Positions 27,247 to 37,323 of a stretch of DNA of 64,000 nucleotides are shown one piece after another (the stretch's first letter is position 1; the number at the start of each line of letters is the position of its first letter). The stretch covers positions 248,001 to 312,000 of the forward strand of contig CAJTFD010000001.1 of NCBI GenBank assembly GCA_910575625.1, given 5' to 3'. Made by a program: the position numbers and the translations under genes. The notes beneath the pieces are model-generated. The model did no database searches, was not told where the DNA came from, and was given only the letters and a program-made list of their open reading frames with translations. This DNA is from Clostridia bacterium (lineage in GTDB: Bacteria; Bacillota; Clostridia; Lachnospirales; Lachnospiraceae).

Positions 27247-27313
27247 GGTTCTACCTTGTATCTTGTTCTCATTATGTATTGTATGAAAGACGAAAAAAAA
27301 TTATTATAGTATA

Positions 27314-27342
27314 TTGCCAAACCCGGCTGCATATGCTATACT
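27314..27342 (+). promoter_or_regulatory. Sigma-A promoter of the putative antitoxin RNA
   Basis: TTGCCA (27314-27319), 17-base spacer, TATACT (27337-27342), giving a start near 27349. No protein gene follows on this strand before the terminator at 27390-27417, so it should make only a short RNA. Confidence 0.7.
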
Positions 27343-27348
27343 GGTAAA

Positions 27349-27417
27349 CATAAAAAGGATACTGCCGCTCATGCCGGCACCACAAAAAACCCAGGGGATG
27401 TCACCCCCTGGGTTTTT
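27349..27417 (+). ncRNA. Putative RNA II-like antisense antitoxin RNA
   Basis: A predicted transcript of about 69 bases between the promoter at 27314-27342 and the bidirectional terminator. Its 5' half holds AAAAAGGATACT (27352-27363) and CATGCCGGCACC (27370-27381). The same elements recur on the + strand over the toxin's translation start (27501-27512 identical; 27524-27535 with 10 of 12 matches). The RNA is therefore complementary both to the toxin mRNA start region, through these direct repeats, and to its 3' end, through the shared terminator. This is the layout of RNA II in the Fst/par type I systems. Confidence 0.65.
27384..27417. terminator. Bidirectional terminator shared by toxin and antitoxin RNAs
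   Basis: Stem CCCAGGGG (27390-27397) / CCCCTGGG (27405-27412), flanked by six A and five T, so both strands read a hairpin followed by a U-run. Confidence 0.85.
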
Positions 27418-27427
27418 GAGTGCTAGG

Positions 27428-27526
27428 CTAGTCGTCACGCTCTTTGCTATCCAGCCATTTGCAGACGATGTGTGAAACCACGCCTGCCGCGACAGCAACC
27501 AAAAAGGATACTATGATCGCACCCAT
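27428..27526 (-). CDS. Fst/par-like type I toxin, 32-residue membrane peptide
   Basis: A 32-residue peptide, too short for most gene finders. It starts MGAIIVSFLVAVAAGVVS, a single hydrophobic helix, and ends in a charged tail with CKWLD and SKERDD. One helix, a W-L pair and a charged tail match the Fst/PepA/Ldr-like toxins of Gram-positive plasmids and chromosomes. The ATG at 27526 follows AAAGGGGGTG. The start codon lies inside one of two direct repeats shared with the convergent antisense RNA. In Fst systems such a peptide inserts in the membrane and harms the cell when the RNA antitoxin is lost. Family assignment rests on size, shape and locus layout, not on a search. Confidence 0.7.
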   Translation of the reverse strand: MGAIIVSFLVAVAAGVVSHIVCKWLDSKERDD

Positions 27527-27572
27527 GCCAACACCCCCTTTCCGTTGTCGGAATAGGTATGACAACATGGGT

Positions 27573-27578
27573 ATCATA
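27573..27578 (-). promoter_or_regulatory. Extended -10 promoter of the toxin mRNA
   Basis: TGATATGAT on the - strand (TATGAT at 27578-27573 with a TGn extension); the -35 region is poor. The predicted mRNA runs from about 27566 to the shared terminator, about 180 bases. Confidence 0.5.
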
Positions 27579-27668
27579 TCACACATTTCCACATCATTCT
27601 ACATATTTGCAAAACATAAATTATTTTTTATCTTTCTGTAATAAGTATAAACTTTTCATATCTTAGGA

Positions 27669-27697
27669 TTGCATCCCGCTTTATTTTTCCGTATAAT
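27669..27697 (+). promoter_or_regulatory. Sigma-A promoter of plsC
   Basis: TTGCAT (27669-27674), 17-base spacer, TATAAT (27692-27697). Confidence 0.75.
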
Positions 27698-27733
27698 GAG
27701 ATTTAGAAAAAACGGTAAGAAGGTGACATATTT

Positions 27734-28501
27734 ATGATACGATTTTTATTGACCTGCATCGTGGTCATCGGATTTTTGATCCTCTCCATCCCGATCCTGC
27801 TCATCGAATGGATCATTGGAAAGTTCTCCCCTGAGCTGCGGGATACCAGCTCCCTGAAGATCGTGCTGGCCGTCTTTCGGCTGTGCATCCGCATCACCGG
27901 CTCCACGGTCACGGTGATCGGGGAAGAGAACGTCCCCAAAGATACGGCGGTCCTCTACATAGCCAACCACCGCAGTTTTTTTGACATCCTGCTGACCTAT
28001 GTGCGCGTCCCCCGCTGTACCGGCTACATCGCCAAAAACGAGATGAAGCATATCCCTCTGCTCCATGCCTGGATGTGCCTGCTCCACTGCCTGTTCCTCA
28101 ATAGGGACGACCTCAAACAGGGCTTGAAGACCATCCTGGCGGCCATCGAGGACATCAAAAACGGTGTGTCCATCTGCATCTTCCCGGAAGGGACCCGCCC
28201 GAAAGGCACATCCGAACTGGAGATCCTGCCCTTCCACAAAGGGAGTTTTAAGATCGCCACCAAGACCGGCTGCCCCATCGTCCCCATCGCGCTGTGCGGC
28301 ACCTCCCAGATCTTCGAGGACCACCTGCCGATGATCCGGCCGGCCCACGTGACACTGGAGTACGGACAGCCCATCTATCCGGACGACCTGACAAAAGACG
28401 AGCTGAAAAATCTGGAGCAGTACACCCAGGATATCATTTTAGATATGCTGAAAAAAAATTCCGCAGATCCCGCTACTTCCGCTTCTCCCGCAGGCTCCTG
28501 A
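27734..28501 (+). CDS. plsC: 1-acyl-sn-glycerol-3-phosphate acyltransferase
   Basis: A 255-residue membrane acyltransferase that adds the second acyl chain to make phosphatidic acid. An N-terminal membrane helix (about 5-28) is followed by the NHxxxxD box (NHRSFFD, about residue 78) and FPEGTRP (about 155), the catalytic and glycerol-phosphate sites. GAAGGTGA precedes the ATG, behind a good promoter. The 3' end overlaps the convergent tadA gene by 29 bases. Confidence 0.92.
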   Translation: MIRFLLTCIVVIGFLILSIPILLIEWIIGKFSPELRDTSSLKIVLAVFRLCIRITGSTVTVIGEENVPKDTAVLYIANHRSFFDILLTYVRVPRCTGYIAKNEMKHIPLLHAWMCLLHCLFLNRDDLKQGLKTILAAIEDIKNGVSICIFPEGTRPKGTSELEILPFHKGSFKIATKTGCPIVPIALCGTSQIFEDHLPMIRPAHVTLEYGQPIYPDDLTKDELKNLEQYTQDIILDMLKKNSADPATSASPAGS

Positions 28502-28934
28502 AGAAATCTTTGATCATCTCTGAGCACTCCGGCCCGCGGACGCCCTCCTCGATCTCCACCTGATGGTTGAACTCTGGTATCTGGAGGAGATTCAGGATGG
28601 ATCCGGCACAGCCCGCCTTGGGATTCCTGCAGCCCATGACCACCCGCCGGATCCGAGACTGCACGATCGCGCCCGCACACATCTGGCAGGGCTCCAGCGT
28701 CACATACATGGTACATCCGTCCAGACGCCAGTCCCCCAGCTTGCGGCTGGCTTTGCGGATCGCATTTAGTTCCGCATGGGACAGGGTGTTCTTATCCGTA
28801 TTGCGGCGGTTGTACCCCCGGGCGATGATCTTCCCTTCATATACAATAACGCATCCAATGGGCACTTCATCCAGGGCGTAAGCCTTCTTAGCCTGCCGGA
28901 TCGCCTCCCCCATAAACTTTTCATCCTCTGTCAT
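28473..28934 (-). CDS. tadA: tRNA-specific adenosine deaminase
   Basis: A 153-residue zinc deaminase that converts A34 to inosine in tRNA-Arg(ACG). The HAE zinc/proton-shuttle motif (SHAELNAI, about residue 53) and PCxxC (LEPCQMCAGAI, about 83) are complete. The ATG at 28934 follows GAAGGGGG; an extension to 28982 has no site. Confidence 0.95.
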   Translation of the reverse strand: MTEDEKFMGEAIRQAKKAYALDEVPIGCVIVYEGKIIARGYNRRNTDKNTLSHAELNAIRKASRKLGDWRLDGCTMYVTLEPCQMCAGAIVQSRIRRVVMGCRNPKAGCAGSILNLLQIPEFNHQVEIEEGVRGPECSEMIKDFFRSLREKRK

Positions 28935-28995
28935 CGCAGATCCCCCTTCACTCCCCGCATTATAGCAGGCTTGGGCACACATTACAAGATAACTG

Positions 28996-29024
28996 ATGAC
29001 AGGGGCGGCATTTTGTGTTAAAAT
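28996..29024 (+). promoter_or_regulatory. Probable sigma-A promoter of the hybrid kinase gene
   Basis: ATGACA (28996-29001), 17-base spacer, TAAAAT (29019-29024), divergent from tadA. Confidence 0.6.
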
Positions 29025-29059
29025 CTAAACCGTAAAGATAAAGCAATCCTGCAGAAAGA

Positions 29060-31217
29060 ATGGGTGTTACCATGAACATGTCAACGATCGACCCCGAGGT
29101 GATCCAATATATATTAGCGCTTTTAAACATCCCCCCATATAGATCCACAGACGATGGACAGGCCCACGACACCCTGATCGTCCGCCAGATCATCCGGTTC
29201 ATGGACGAGATGCCCGGCGGCTTTTTTATCTACCACGCGGCCGGTGATGAAAAACTGATCTTTGCCAACCAGGCCATGCTGCGTATCTTCCAATGTGAGA
29301 CTCTGGACGAGTTCCGGGCCATGACCGGGAATTCTTTCAGAGGGATCGTACATCCGGACGATCTGGAAGAGGTGGAACAGAGCATCCAGGAGCAGATCGC
29401 CGCCAGCCAGTACGACCTGGATTACATCGAATACAGGATCACACGCAAGGACGGCTCCGTACGCTGGATCGAGGATTATGGGCATTTCATCCGCAATAGA
29501 TCTGTGGGTGACATCTTCTACGTCTTTGCCAGCGACGCGACCGAGAAGAAAAACCATCTGCTCAACCTGATCGAAGCATATAATAAAGAAAGAAACTCGA
29601 TCAACCAGGAACATCTGCGGCGGCTCGAGGTGATCGAGGGCTTGAGCATAAACTATGACTCCATCCTCTACGCGGATCTGGATTCCGACACGATCCTGCC
29701 CTACCGTCTGAGCAGCCGGACGAAACGCCAGTTTGACGAAAGATTCCAGAAACGCCAGTTCCTCTGGTACGTGTCTGATTACATCGACACCTGGGTCCAC
29801 CCTGAAGACCGGGGGATGCTCTCTCGAGCCACGGCACCGGAATACATCCGCAAGAGGCTGGCCGACGGCAAGACCTACTACATCAATTACCGGGTCATCA
29901 ATGGAGAGAAGATCCAGTACCTGCAGCTGCGCATCGTAAATGTGAGCAAAAAAGACCATATATCCCAGATCGTCCTGGGCTACCGACGGGTGGACGAGGA
30001 ACTCCGGCGCGAGATGGAGCAGAAACAGATCCTGGAAAGCGCGCTGGAAAATGCAAAACTGGCGATCCTCGCCAAGAACACCTTCCTCTCCAACATGTCC
30101 CACGACATGCGCACACCCTTAAACGCGATCTTCGGCTTTACCGGACTGGCCAAAAAACACCTGGACGACACAGAGGCGATGTGCAGCTATCTCGAGAAGA
30201 TCGAGACCTCAAGCCGACAGCTCCTGGATCTGATCGACAAAGTCCTGGAGATATCCTGGACAGAGACGGACAACACACATCACGGAGACCGAATGCAGCC
30301 TGCGCAGCATCCTGCAGGACGTCCACAGATCCCTGTCCCTGCCAGCGTCCGAAAAAAATATCGCTTTTACGCTGGATGACGCCGGCTTGGAACATCCGGA
30401 TATCTACGGCGACCCGGACAAACTCCGGCATCTCTTCCTATACCTGGCGGATAACGCCGTGACGTACACGCAGACCGACGGCCAGGTGGACCTGACCGTC
30501 CGCGAGGTTGAGAAGTTGTCAAACGACTACATTGTCTACCAGTTCATATTCCGGGATACCGGGATCGGGATCAGCGAGAGTTCCCTCCAACGCATCTTTG
30601 ACCCCTTTGAACGGGAAAAGAACACCACCTTCAGCGGCATCCACGGCACCGGCTTAGGCCTGACCATCGCCCGGAATATCGCAGAGATGATGCAGGGGAG
30701 CATCGATGTGGAGAGCACTCTGGGCGTGGGCAGCACTTTCACCGCCACCCTGCGGCTGCGCATCCAGAACCAGACAGATCCGGTCTTCGCCGATTCAAAT
30801 GAAGTGCTGCAACGGCTGTTTGACCAAAAGATCCTGCTGGTGGAGGACAACGAGATCAACCTGGAGATCGAGACGGAGATGCTGGAGGAGCTGGGCTTTT
30901 TGATCGACACCGCCGAGAATGGCAGCATCGCCGTTGAGAAGATCAGGAACGCCAAACCCGGGGAGTACGCCCTGATCCTGATGGATATCCAGATGCCGGT
31001 CATGGACGGGCGTGCGGCCACAAGGGCGATCCGCAGCCTGGAGGATCCGGAGCTGTCTCATATACCGATCATCGCGCTGACCGCCGATGCCTTTGAGAGC
31101 GACCGGTTAAAGTCCATCGAGTGCGGCATGGACGCCCACCTGACAAAACCCATCGATGTGCCTGTGCTGTTGGAGACGATCGCACACACCGTATACACAC
31201 ATACGACAGATCTATGA
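29060..31217 (+). pseudogene. Hybrid sensor histidine kinase/response regulator, frameshifted
   Basis: Two frames together encode a cytosolic hybrid kinase of about 720 residues. The first (29060-30379) has a PAS/PAC domain (FANQAMLRIFQC to YVFASDATEKK), a second PAS-like region, and HisKA with the phospho-His in SHDMRTPLN. After a frame change at the AC repeat around 30270-30280, frame 3 reads on without a stop as the end of the dimerisation helix, HATPase (DTGIGIS, GTGLGLTIA) and a receiver domain (phospho-Asp in LILMDIQMP, Lys in LTKPID). Losing one AC unit explains the shift. As written it makes a kinase without ATPase; a TTG near 30387 could start a separate ATPase-receiver product. Ligand unknown; no membrane segment. 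Confidence 0.8.
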
Positions 31218-31220
31218 CGA

Positions 31221-31260
31221 AAAAACGGACATGCCTGCACACACAGACATGTCCGTTTTT
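31221..31260. terminator. Bidirectional intrinsic terminator
   Basis: Perfect 13-bp stem AAAAACGGACATG (31221-31233) / CATGTCCGTTTTT (31248-31260) between the convergent kinase and dehydrogenase genes. Confidence 0.88.
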
Positions 31261-31280
31261 CCATGTAAATATATCTTGGC

Positions 31281-32903
31281 TTAAGCCTGTCCACCGGCCA
31301 GATATTTTTTCACAGTCCTGCGCACTGCGCCCGGACCTGCGATCTCCTCCCGGAAGATCTCCTCAATCTTCTCCCCGATCCCGGCCTTATACAGATCCGT
31401 GGCAAAGATGATCTCGTTGGATAAGATCCCCCGCAGCTGGTCTTTCAGGCTGGACGAGTCGCCGACCACGATATCCGCCATCTGCTCCCGCAGCTCCGCT
31501 GTCATGGGGTCTGGCGCAAGCTCATACGTTTTTCCCTCATCGTCCACAGCCAGGAGATAGCGGAGCCACCCGGCGATCGCCACCGGGATAGCGTTCAGCC
31601 TCTTGGCATCCCCGTACTTGGCCACGTAAGATTTCACCGTCTCCCCGAAACGGATCCCGATGCCCTGGGAGACATCCACGCAGAGTCTCTGGCAGGTATC
31701 GCCCAGATAAGCGTTGGGAAACCGCTCATCGATCAGCTCATCCAGAAACGCCTTCGGTGAGAGGATGCCCGGATCCGGGACCACTTCCATACCTTCCACA
31801 TAACCCACCTGACGCGCCAGCTCAAGCATCTGAGGATCTTTCATCTCGTCTGCAAAAAATTCATACCCCAGCACACAGCCGTAGGGACCCAGCGCCGTAT
31901 GGATCGGATTTAGGCAGACCGTGACTTTCATCTTCTCAGACTTGTTCACCGTATCCCGGTCCGTCATGTACACACCGGCCTTCTCCATCGCCGGACGTCC
32001 GTTGGGGAAGCTGTCCTCCACCACCAGATACTGGGGGCCTTCTGCGTTTACGAAGGGCGCGATATACGTGTTCTTGGAGGTGATCACAGGCTGCATATCT
32101 TCCACACCGGCCGCTTCCAGGTCAGCGGCCACTTTCTCACTGGGACGGGGTGTGATCTTGTCGATCATCGTCCAGGGGAACGAAACCTGTTTTTCATCAC
32201 TGACATAGGAAAGGAAACCCTCATCTGCAAAGCCGCGCTTTACCCACTCCTGGGCAAGCTCCAGGACTGCGCTCCTGAACCTGGCCCCGTTCTGGGAACA
32301 GTTATCCATGGACACCAGAGCCAGCGGCGATCTTCCATTCTGATACCGCTCTAAGAGCATGGCAGCCACCACGGCCATGGCGCTGATGGCCTTCTCGGGC
32401 CCGTTCTCGATATCCGCCTTTACATGATCAAAATACGTGCCGTCTGCTTTCGTCAGCGCGTAGCCTTTCTCCGTGATCGTCAGGGAGACCATCTGCAGGT
32501 CCGGCTCCCGGAAGATCTCTTTCAGGCGCGCCCACTGGGCCGCATCCTGGGATCGGCCCTTGACCGCCTCTGTCAAAGATCCCAGCACTCTCTGCTCCGT
32601 GGAGCCATCCCCGTGGAGCGTGACCGCCAGGACCAGGTTGTCATACGGCGCATAGATCTTATCCACCACATCATAGTCAAAGAGCTCCGCACAGGTGATC
32701 CCCCGGTCCATCAGCCCTGACCCGATCAGCTTGTCCGCAATCCCGCCGATGAAGATGCGGAAGATATTCCCCACGCCCAGATGTACCCAGACCGGATTTT
32801 TCCTGGTCTTCTCTGCCACCGCCGCCGCGTCGTAGGATGGGAGCGCGATGCCCGCCGCCTCCCAGCCCTGACGGTCTTTTAATCCTTCCAAAGTCAGTTT
32901 CAT
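31281..32903 (-). CDS. Mannitol dehydrogenase family protein, fructuronate reductase-like
   Basis: A 540-residue NAD(P)-dependent polyol dehydrogenase of the long-chain mannitol dehydrogenase family. The dinucleotide site is VHLGVGNIFRIFIGG, and the catalytic region includes VCLNPIHTALGPYG. Bacterial members include UxuB (D-fructuronate to D-mannonate) and mannitol or arabinitol dehydrogenases; this one is longer than most mannitol enzymes and the exact substrate is open. The ATG at 32903 follows GGAGG with an 8-base gap; upstream in-frame starts are not supported. No uxuA or kdg genes are adjacent. Confidence 0.82.
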   Translation of the reverse strand: MKLTLEGLKDRQGWEAAGIALPSYDAAAVAEKTRKNPVWVHLGVGNIFRIFIGGIADKLIGSGLMDRGITCAELFDYDVVDKIYAPYDNLVLAVTLHGDGSTEQRVLGSLTEAVKGRSQDAAQWARLKEIFREPDLQMVSLTITEKGYALTKADGTYFDHVKADIENGPEKAISAMAVVAAMLLERYQNGRSPLALVSMDNCSQNGARFRSAVLELAQEWVKRGFADEGFLSYVSDEKQVSFPWTMIDKITPRPSEKVAADLEAAGVEDMQPVITSKNTYIAPFVNAEGPQYLVVEDSFPNGRPAMEKAGVYMTDRDTVNKSEKMKVTVCLNPIHTALGPYGCVLGYEFFADEMKDPQMLELARQVGYVEGMEVVPDPGILSPKAFLDELIDERFPNAYLGDTCQRLCVDVSQGIGIRFGETVKSYVAKYGDAKRLNAIPVAIAGWLRYLLAVDDEGKTYELAPDPMTAELREQMADIVVGDSSSLKDQLRGILSNEIIFATDLYKAGIGEKIEEIFREEIAGPGAVRRTVKKYLAGGQA

Positions 32904-33082
32904 TCCCATATCCTCCATTCTTAAATCAAGATCATTGACCACTCCCATTTAGTATACCACAAATTTACATTTTATAAAGCTTTTTTATTGGACAATGCCA
33001 AAGCTCTGCACGGATCGTTTTGATCCCATCTGCACAGACTATACCAGAAAAAACTGTGCAAACAATATACGCTCCCGTATGA

Positions 33083-33727
<645 letters not shown>

Positions 33728-33741
33728 GACCGTCTCATAAT

Positions 33742-33872
33742 GTCTACTTTATGACACACCGGATGTATGATCCAATCTGTTACATATTATCACAAAAATC
33801 CTCAGAAATCCACATATTTTTTTAAAAAAAGGCTTTTCTAGACGCCCTTATACCGTGTGCCATAAAGTAGAC
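33742..33872. repeat. 20-bp imperfect inverted repeats flanking a 90-bp segment
   Basis: Left arm 33742-33762 begins GTCTACTTTATGACACAC; right arm 33853-33872 is its complement with two differences (one base change, one missing base). The left arm itself contains TGTC-8-GACA, like a recombinase dimer site. The inner 90 bases are AT-rich and hold an extended -10 motif on the - strand (TGATAATAT, 33791-33784) pointing toward the recombinase gene. This fills most of the gene-free stretch 33728-34066; nothing else was recognised there apart from the acyltransferase ribosome site. Confidence 0.7.
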
Positions 33873-34066
33873 TTATTGATCTGCTGCAGCCACCACAGAA
33901 CGTGCTTAAAACCGCTTTCCACAGGATGTATCCAACATTTGGCGGGAAATCTATTTTGGACCAGTCGCTATGCTGACAAGATCCGGAGTAAATATCCCGC
34001 AAAATGGGGATGCTTATCATGGGAACGGGTTTCAAAACACGCTCTAACATAAAGGAGTGATCCAAA

Positions 34067-35137
34067 ATGCAAAAAAGGAATCATATGATCGATCTTTTAA
34101 AATTTATTTTTTCACTTGTGATCATGCTGCGCCATTCGGAAATGATGTTTCAGGGAGATCTGAAATATAAGCACATTCCTTTTTTGGGAGGGAGCAGAGC
34201 GGTCGAATTTTTCTTTATCGTGTCCGGTTATCTGATAGCGGCCGCCTGTCTCAACAGGAAATATGGCAATGCTATGGAATACATGTGGCATAAGATAAAA
34301 CCTTTTTTGCTCCCCGTCTGGATATCATGGCTGGTCTCATTTATCGGTATCCATGCGATATCCGAAAATGTAGATATACAGACGATCCTCAGCGATGCCC
34401 TTTATAGTATCTTTGATCTGCTGTTTTTACGGAATGCAGGATTCAGGGGGATCTCTTATATCGGAACGTCATGGTATATATCGGCGTTAATGCTGTCAAC
34501 GCTGCTCATCTGTGTACCGTTGATGAGATATAGAGAAACATATGTTTTTTGGTTGGCCCCTGTGTCCGCGATCATGATCCTTGGTCATCTGTCGCATGAA
34601 TGCGGTCATATCGTGGATATCGATCAATGGATGGGGATCGCATATAAATGTCAATTGCGCGCCTTTGCCGAGATCAATCTGGGGATCTTTTTATATGGCG
34701 TCTGCCTGTATCTCAAAAAAGTAAATTTTACGGGACTGGGCAGATGTCTGTTAGGCTGTATAGAAATGGCAGGCTATGGGATCGCCACGGCTTATATGTT
34801 ATATGAATACAATACTTATAAGTATGATTTCGAGATGGTCATCCTGTTATCAGTCAGTATACTGATCACTTTTTCAGAGAAAACATTTTCTTGTCTGATC
34901 GGAGAAAAGGCACCTGAGATCTTTGGATGGTTAGGAAAATACAGCCTGTATATTTATCTGGATCAGAAAGTGATCTATAATATCGTCCCATATTTTTTTG
35001 GCGATAAAACGTATTGGGAGATGATCGTTTTGTATGCCGCCGGAGTCATGCTCACCGCATTGTTTGTCATGAAATGCGTCGAGCTGATCAGAGATCATGC
35101 TCTGCCTGCAGTGAAAGGTCTCCTTATAGAGTCATGA
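34067..35137 (+). CDS. Acyltransferase 3 (OafA/YrhL-type) family membrane protein
   Basis: A 356-residue membrane acyltransferase with about ten hydrophobic helices. The N-terminal part has the family pattern DLLKFIFSLVIMLRHSE, with the conserved His used for O-acetyl transfer, then FFIVSGYL. Such enzymes O-acetylate surface polysaccharides. AAAGGAG precedes the ATG. First gene of the polysaccharide region and downstream of the possible invertible segment. Confidence 0.87.
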   Translation: MQKRNHMIDLLKFIFSLVIMLRHSEMMFQGDLKYKHIPFLGGSRAVEFFFIVSGYLIAAACLNRKYGNAMEYMWHKIKPFLLPVWISWLVSFIGIHAISENVDIQTILSDALYSIFDLLFLRNAGFRGISYIGTSWYISALMLSTLLICVPLMRYRETYVFWLAPVSAIMILGHLSHECGHIVDIDQWMGIAYKCQLRAFAEINLGIFLYGVCLYLKKVNFTGLGRCLLGCIEMAGYGIATAYMLYEYNTYKYDFEMVILLSVSILITFSEKTFSCLIGEKAPEIFGWLGKYSLYIYLDQKVIYNIVPYFFGDKTYWEMIVLYAAGVMLTALFVMKCVELIRDHALPAVKGLLIES

Positions 35138-35239
35138 TGCTGCGGCAAACGATGATCTCTGGCAGGATGGCGCTCTAAAGCGTATTTGAAAGCCCTCTAA
35201 ATTCTGTAAATAAATTAATCATTACGAACATTTGCTACA

Positions 35240-35341
35240 ATCCACGACCACTCAGGTCTTTGGGTGTGAACTTTTCTGCGAGAAAAGTACCAGAAGCGCC
35301 GGGGGATTGCGGATTTCCCCCGGACCCCTTAAAACACTTTC
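35240..35341 (+). repeat. Dispersed hairpin-rich repeat, copy 1
   Basis: About 100 bases in direct orientation with copy 2 at 37324-37424, roughly 85-90% identical by eye. Contains a tight hairpin ACTTTTCT-GCG-AGAAAAGT and a second hairpin with CCGGGGGA and TTCCCCCGG arms. Weaker similarity continues upstream (TTTGAAA...CCCT...AAAT..TGTA). It lies just before the DUF2142-type gene. Confidence 0.85.
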
Positions 35342-35379
35342 TCCAGAACCTGATCATAAACACCTGGGAGATCAAGCTC

Positions 35380-37291
35380 ATGAAAAAAATCCTTACATTT
35401 TTAAAACACAAAGAGGACCTGCTCTACATAGCCGCGCTCTTTGTCATCATCTCCGCTTTTTTCGTCCATGCGGAAGATGCTTTCGAGGTCACCAGCGAAC
35501 CAATGGAAATGTCTGAGGCGATATCATTCTCTGATCGGACCGATGAGATCGTGCAGGAACTTAAGATGGACGGGATCACGTCCATCACGGAAATCTCGAT
35601 CCAATTTGGCACATATGAGAAGACTAACCAGGGGACTCTGCATATCCATCTTTTTGAAAACGAAAGATCCATTGCCAAATGGCAGCTTGATACAGCGGAA
35701 CTGGCCGACAATGCATACCACGAGTTTTCTTTAGCTGAACCCTTAGAGATCCAGAAAAAAAGCTCATATTTCATATACCTGTCTGATGATTTCAAAGGTG
35801 ACAACGCGGTCGCCCTCTGGACTTCATCACAGCCAAAAGGGATGTGCTATCACAATGGCATTCCTCTGAACAAGACATCTGTATGCTATCAGTTGTCTTA
35901 TATTGATGCGAAACTCAGGAAAAAGGTATTGATGATCGCTCTCATCATTTTTTTAGTCATCACTGCCCTGCTCGCATTGAGTATAAATGAAGTCCTGGTC
36001 ATGGGTACGATCTTTGTCACGCTCGGGTGCGTTTACATGTGGTTATGCCCATTGTACATGGCTCCCGATGAAGAGCACCATTTTTTCCGCGCATTTGAGA
36101 TCTCCTGCGGGGATCTGATCTCACCTCAGGTCCTCGGCAACAACGGAGGAAACATGCTCCCATCTGCGCTGGGAGGCTCTTCCACATCAGATACGATAGA
36201 CTGGGACGATACAGAATGCTTTGTCTTCTCAAATGTCTCCTTATATGCGCCTGTCAGCTACCTGCCCCAGGCGACAGGGATCAAGATCGCGCGCTTTTTT
36301 ACAGATAGTGCCTCGACGATCTTTTATGCGGGAAAATGGGGGAATTTCCTGGTGAACGCCTTTTTATGTTTGTCGGCTCTTTACCTGATGCCTTTTTGTA
36401 AGAGGATCCTTTTTATGGTCATGACATTCCCTATGGCCATGCAGGAGATGATCTCCCTGGCTCCTGACGGGTTTACGATCTCTCTGAGCCTGGCGCTCAC
36501 AGCGTACATATTCCATGTCAGCTACAGCCGCAGGGACCGGATACAAAAAAGGGAGATCGCCGTCATCACAGCCCTCTGCATGACTGTCTCTTTATGTAAA
36601 GTCGTCTACATCGTCCTGGCGCTCCTGGTCTTCATGATCCCAGAGCATAAGATCGGGACGGGAAAAAAGGGGCTGATCCTTAAGTTCAGTATTTTTGGCG
36701 TCTCGGTCATCCTGAACCTGATCTGGCTTAAGATCTCCTCAGGCTATCTCATTGAGTTTACACCCGGCGTGGATTCCCCAAAACAGGTCCAGTATGTCTT
36801 ATCCCATATAGGGGATTTTTACGGGATCGTCCTACGGACCCTGATAGAAAAAGGCGATTTTTTTCTTACAGACGATGTTCGGCAGCCATATGGGCGCATT
36901 GTCCATAGAGATCACACCGAGTGTATGGATCGCATTCCTGATCCTTTTTGTATATGAGATCTGCAGCCACAAAAAACTGGGCGCGGCGCCGCATAAGTAC
37001 GACCAGTTGATCATGGCGCTGGTCTTTCTGGGCGGCGCCTCTCTGATCTGCGCTAGCCTGTATGTCCAGTGGACCTCTCTGGAAAATGAGATCATTGAAG
37101 GCATCCAGGGAAGATATTTCATACCGCTGATCATCTTCCCAGCGCTCTTGATCGTCTATAACAATGACAAAAAGAAAAGGGAGACAAGATATATCATCAC
37201 AGACAATAAAAACAAAAATATCCCTCTCATGATACTTTTAACACTCAACGGCATCACTGTACTGGATATGATCCAGTATTACCTTGCCTAA
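35380..37291 (+). pseudogene. DUF2142-type membrane protein, frameshifted in a T7 tract
   Basis: Two frames give one integral membrane protein of about 636 residues: frame 1 from 35380 to the stop at 36957, and frame 2 from about 36865 to 37291. The first part has an N-terminal helix, an extracytoplasmic beta-rich domain (about 30-180) and helices with the APDEEHHF box typical of DUF2142. The second part ends with GRYFIPLI, the family's late motif. Removing one T from the seven-T run at 36858-36864 restores GDFFLQTMFGSHMG and joins the frames exactly. Such proteins are GT-C-like transferases or polymer-assembly factors. ATG at 35380 follows GGGAG. May be phase-variable, truly broken, or a base-calling error. 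Confidence 0.78.
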
Positions 37292-37323
37292 AGGATGTTT
37301 GAAAACCCTTTAAATCCTGTACG

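Noticed and set aside
27304-27498. A 64-codon - strand frame overlapping the toxin region
   Set aside because: It runs through the terminator hairpin, lacks a ribosome site and conflicts with the 32-residue peptide that has one.
28935-29059. A signal recognition particle RNA gene beside tadA
   Set aside because: The gap is only 125 bases, is occupied by a kinase promoter, and lacks the conserved SRP RNA tip sequence.
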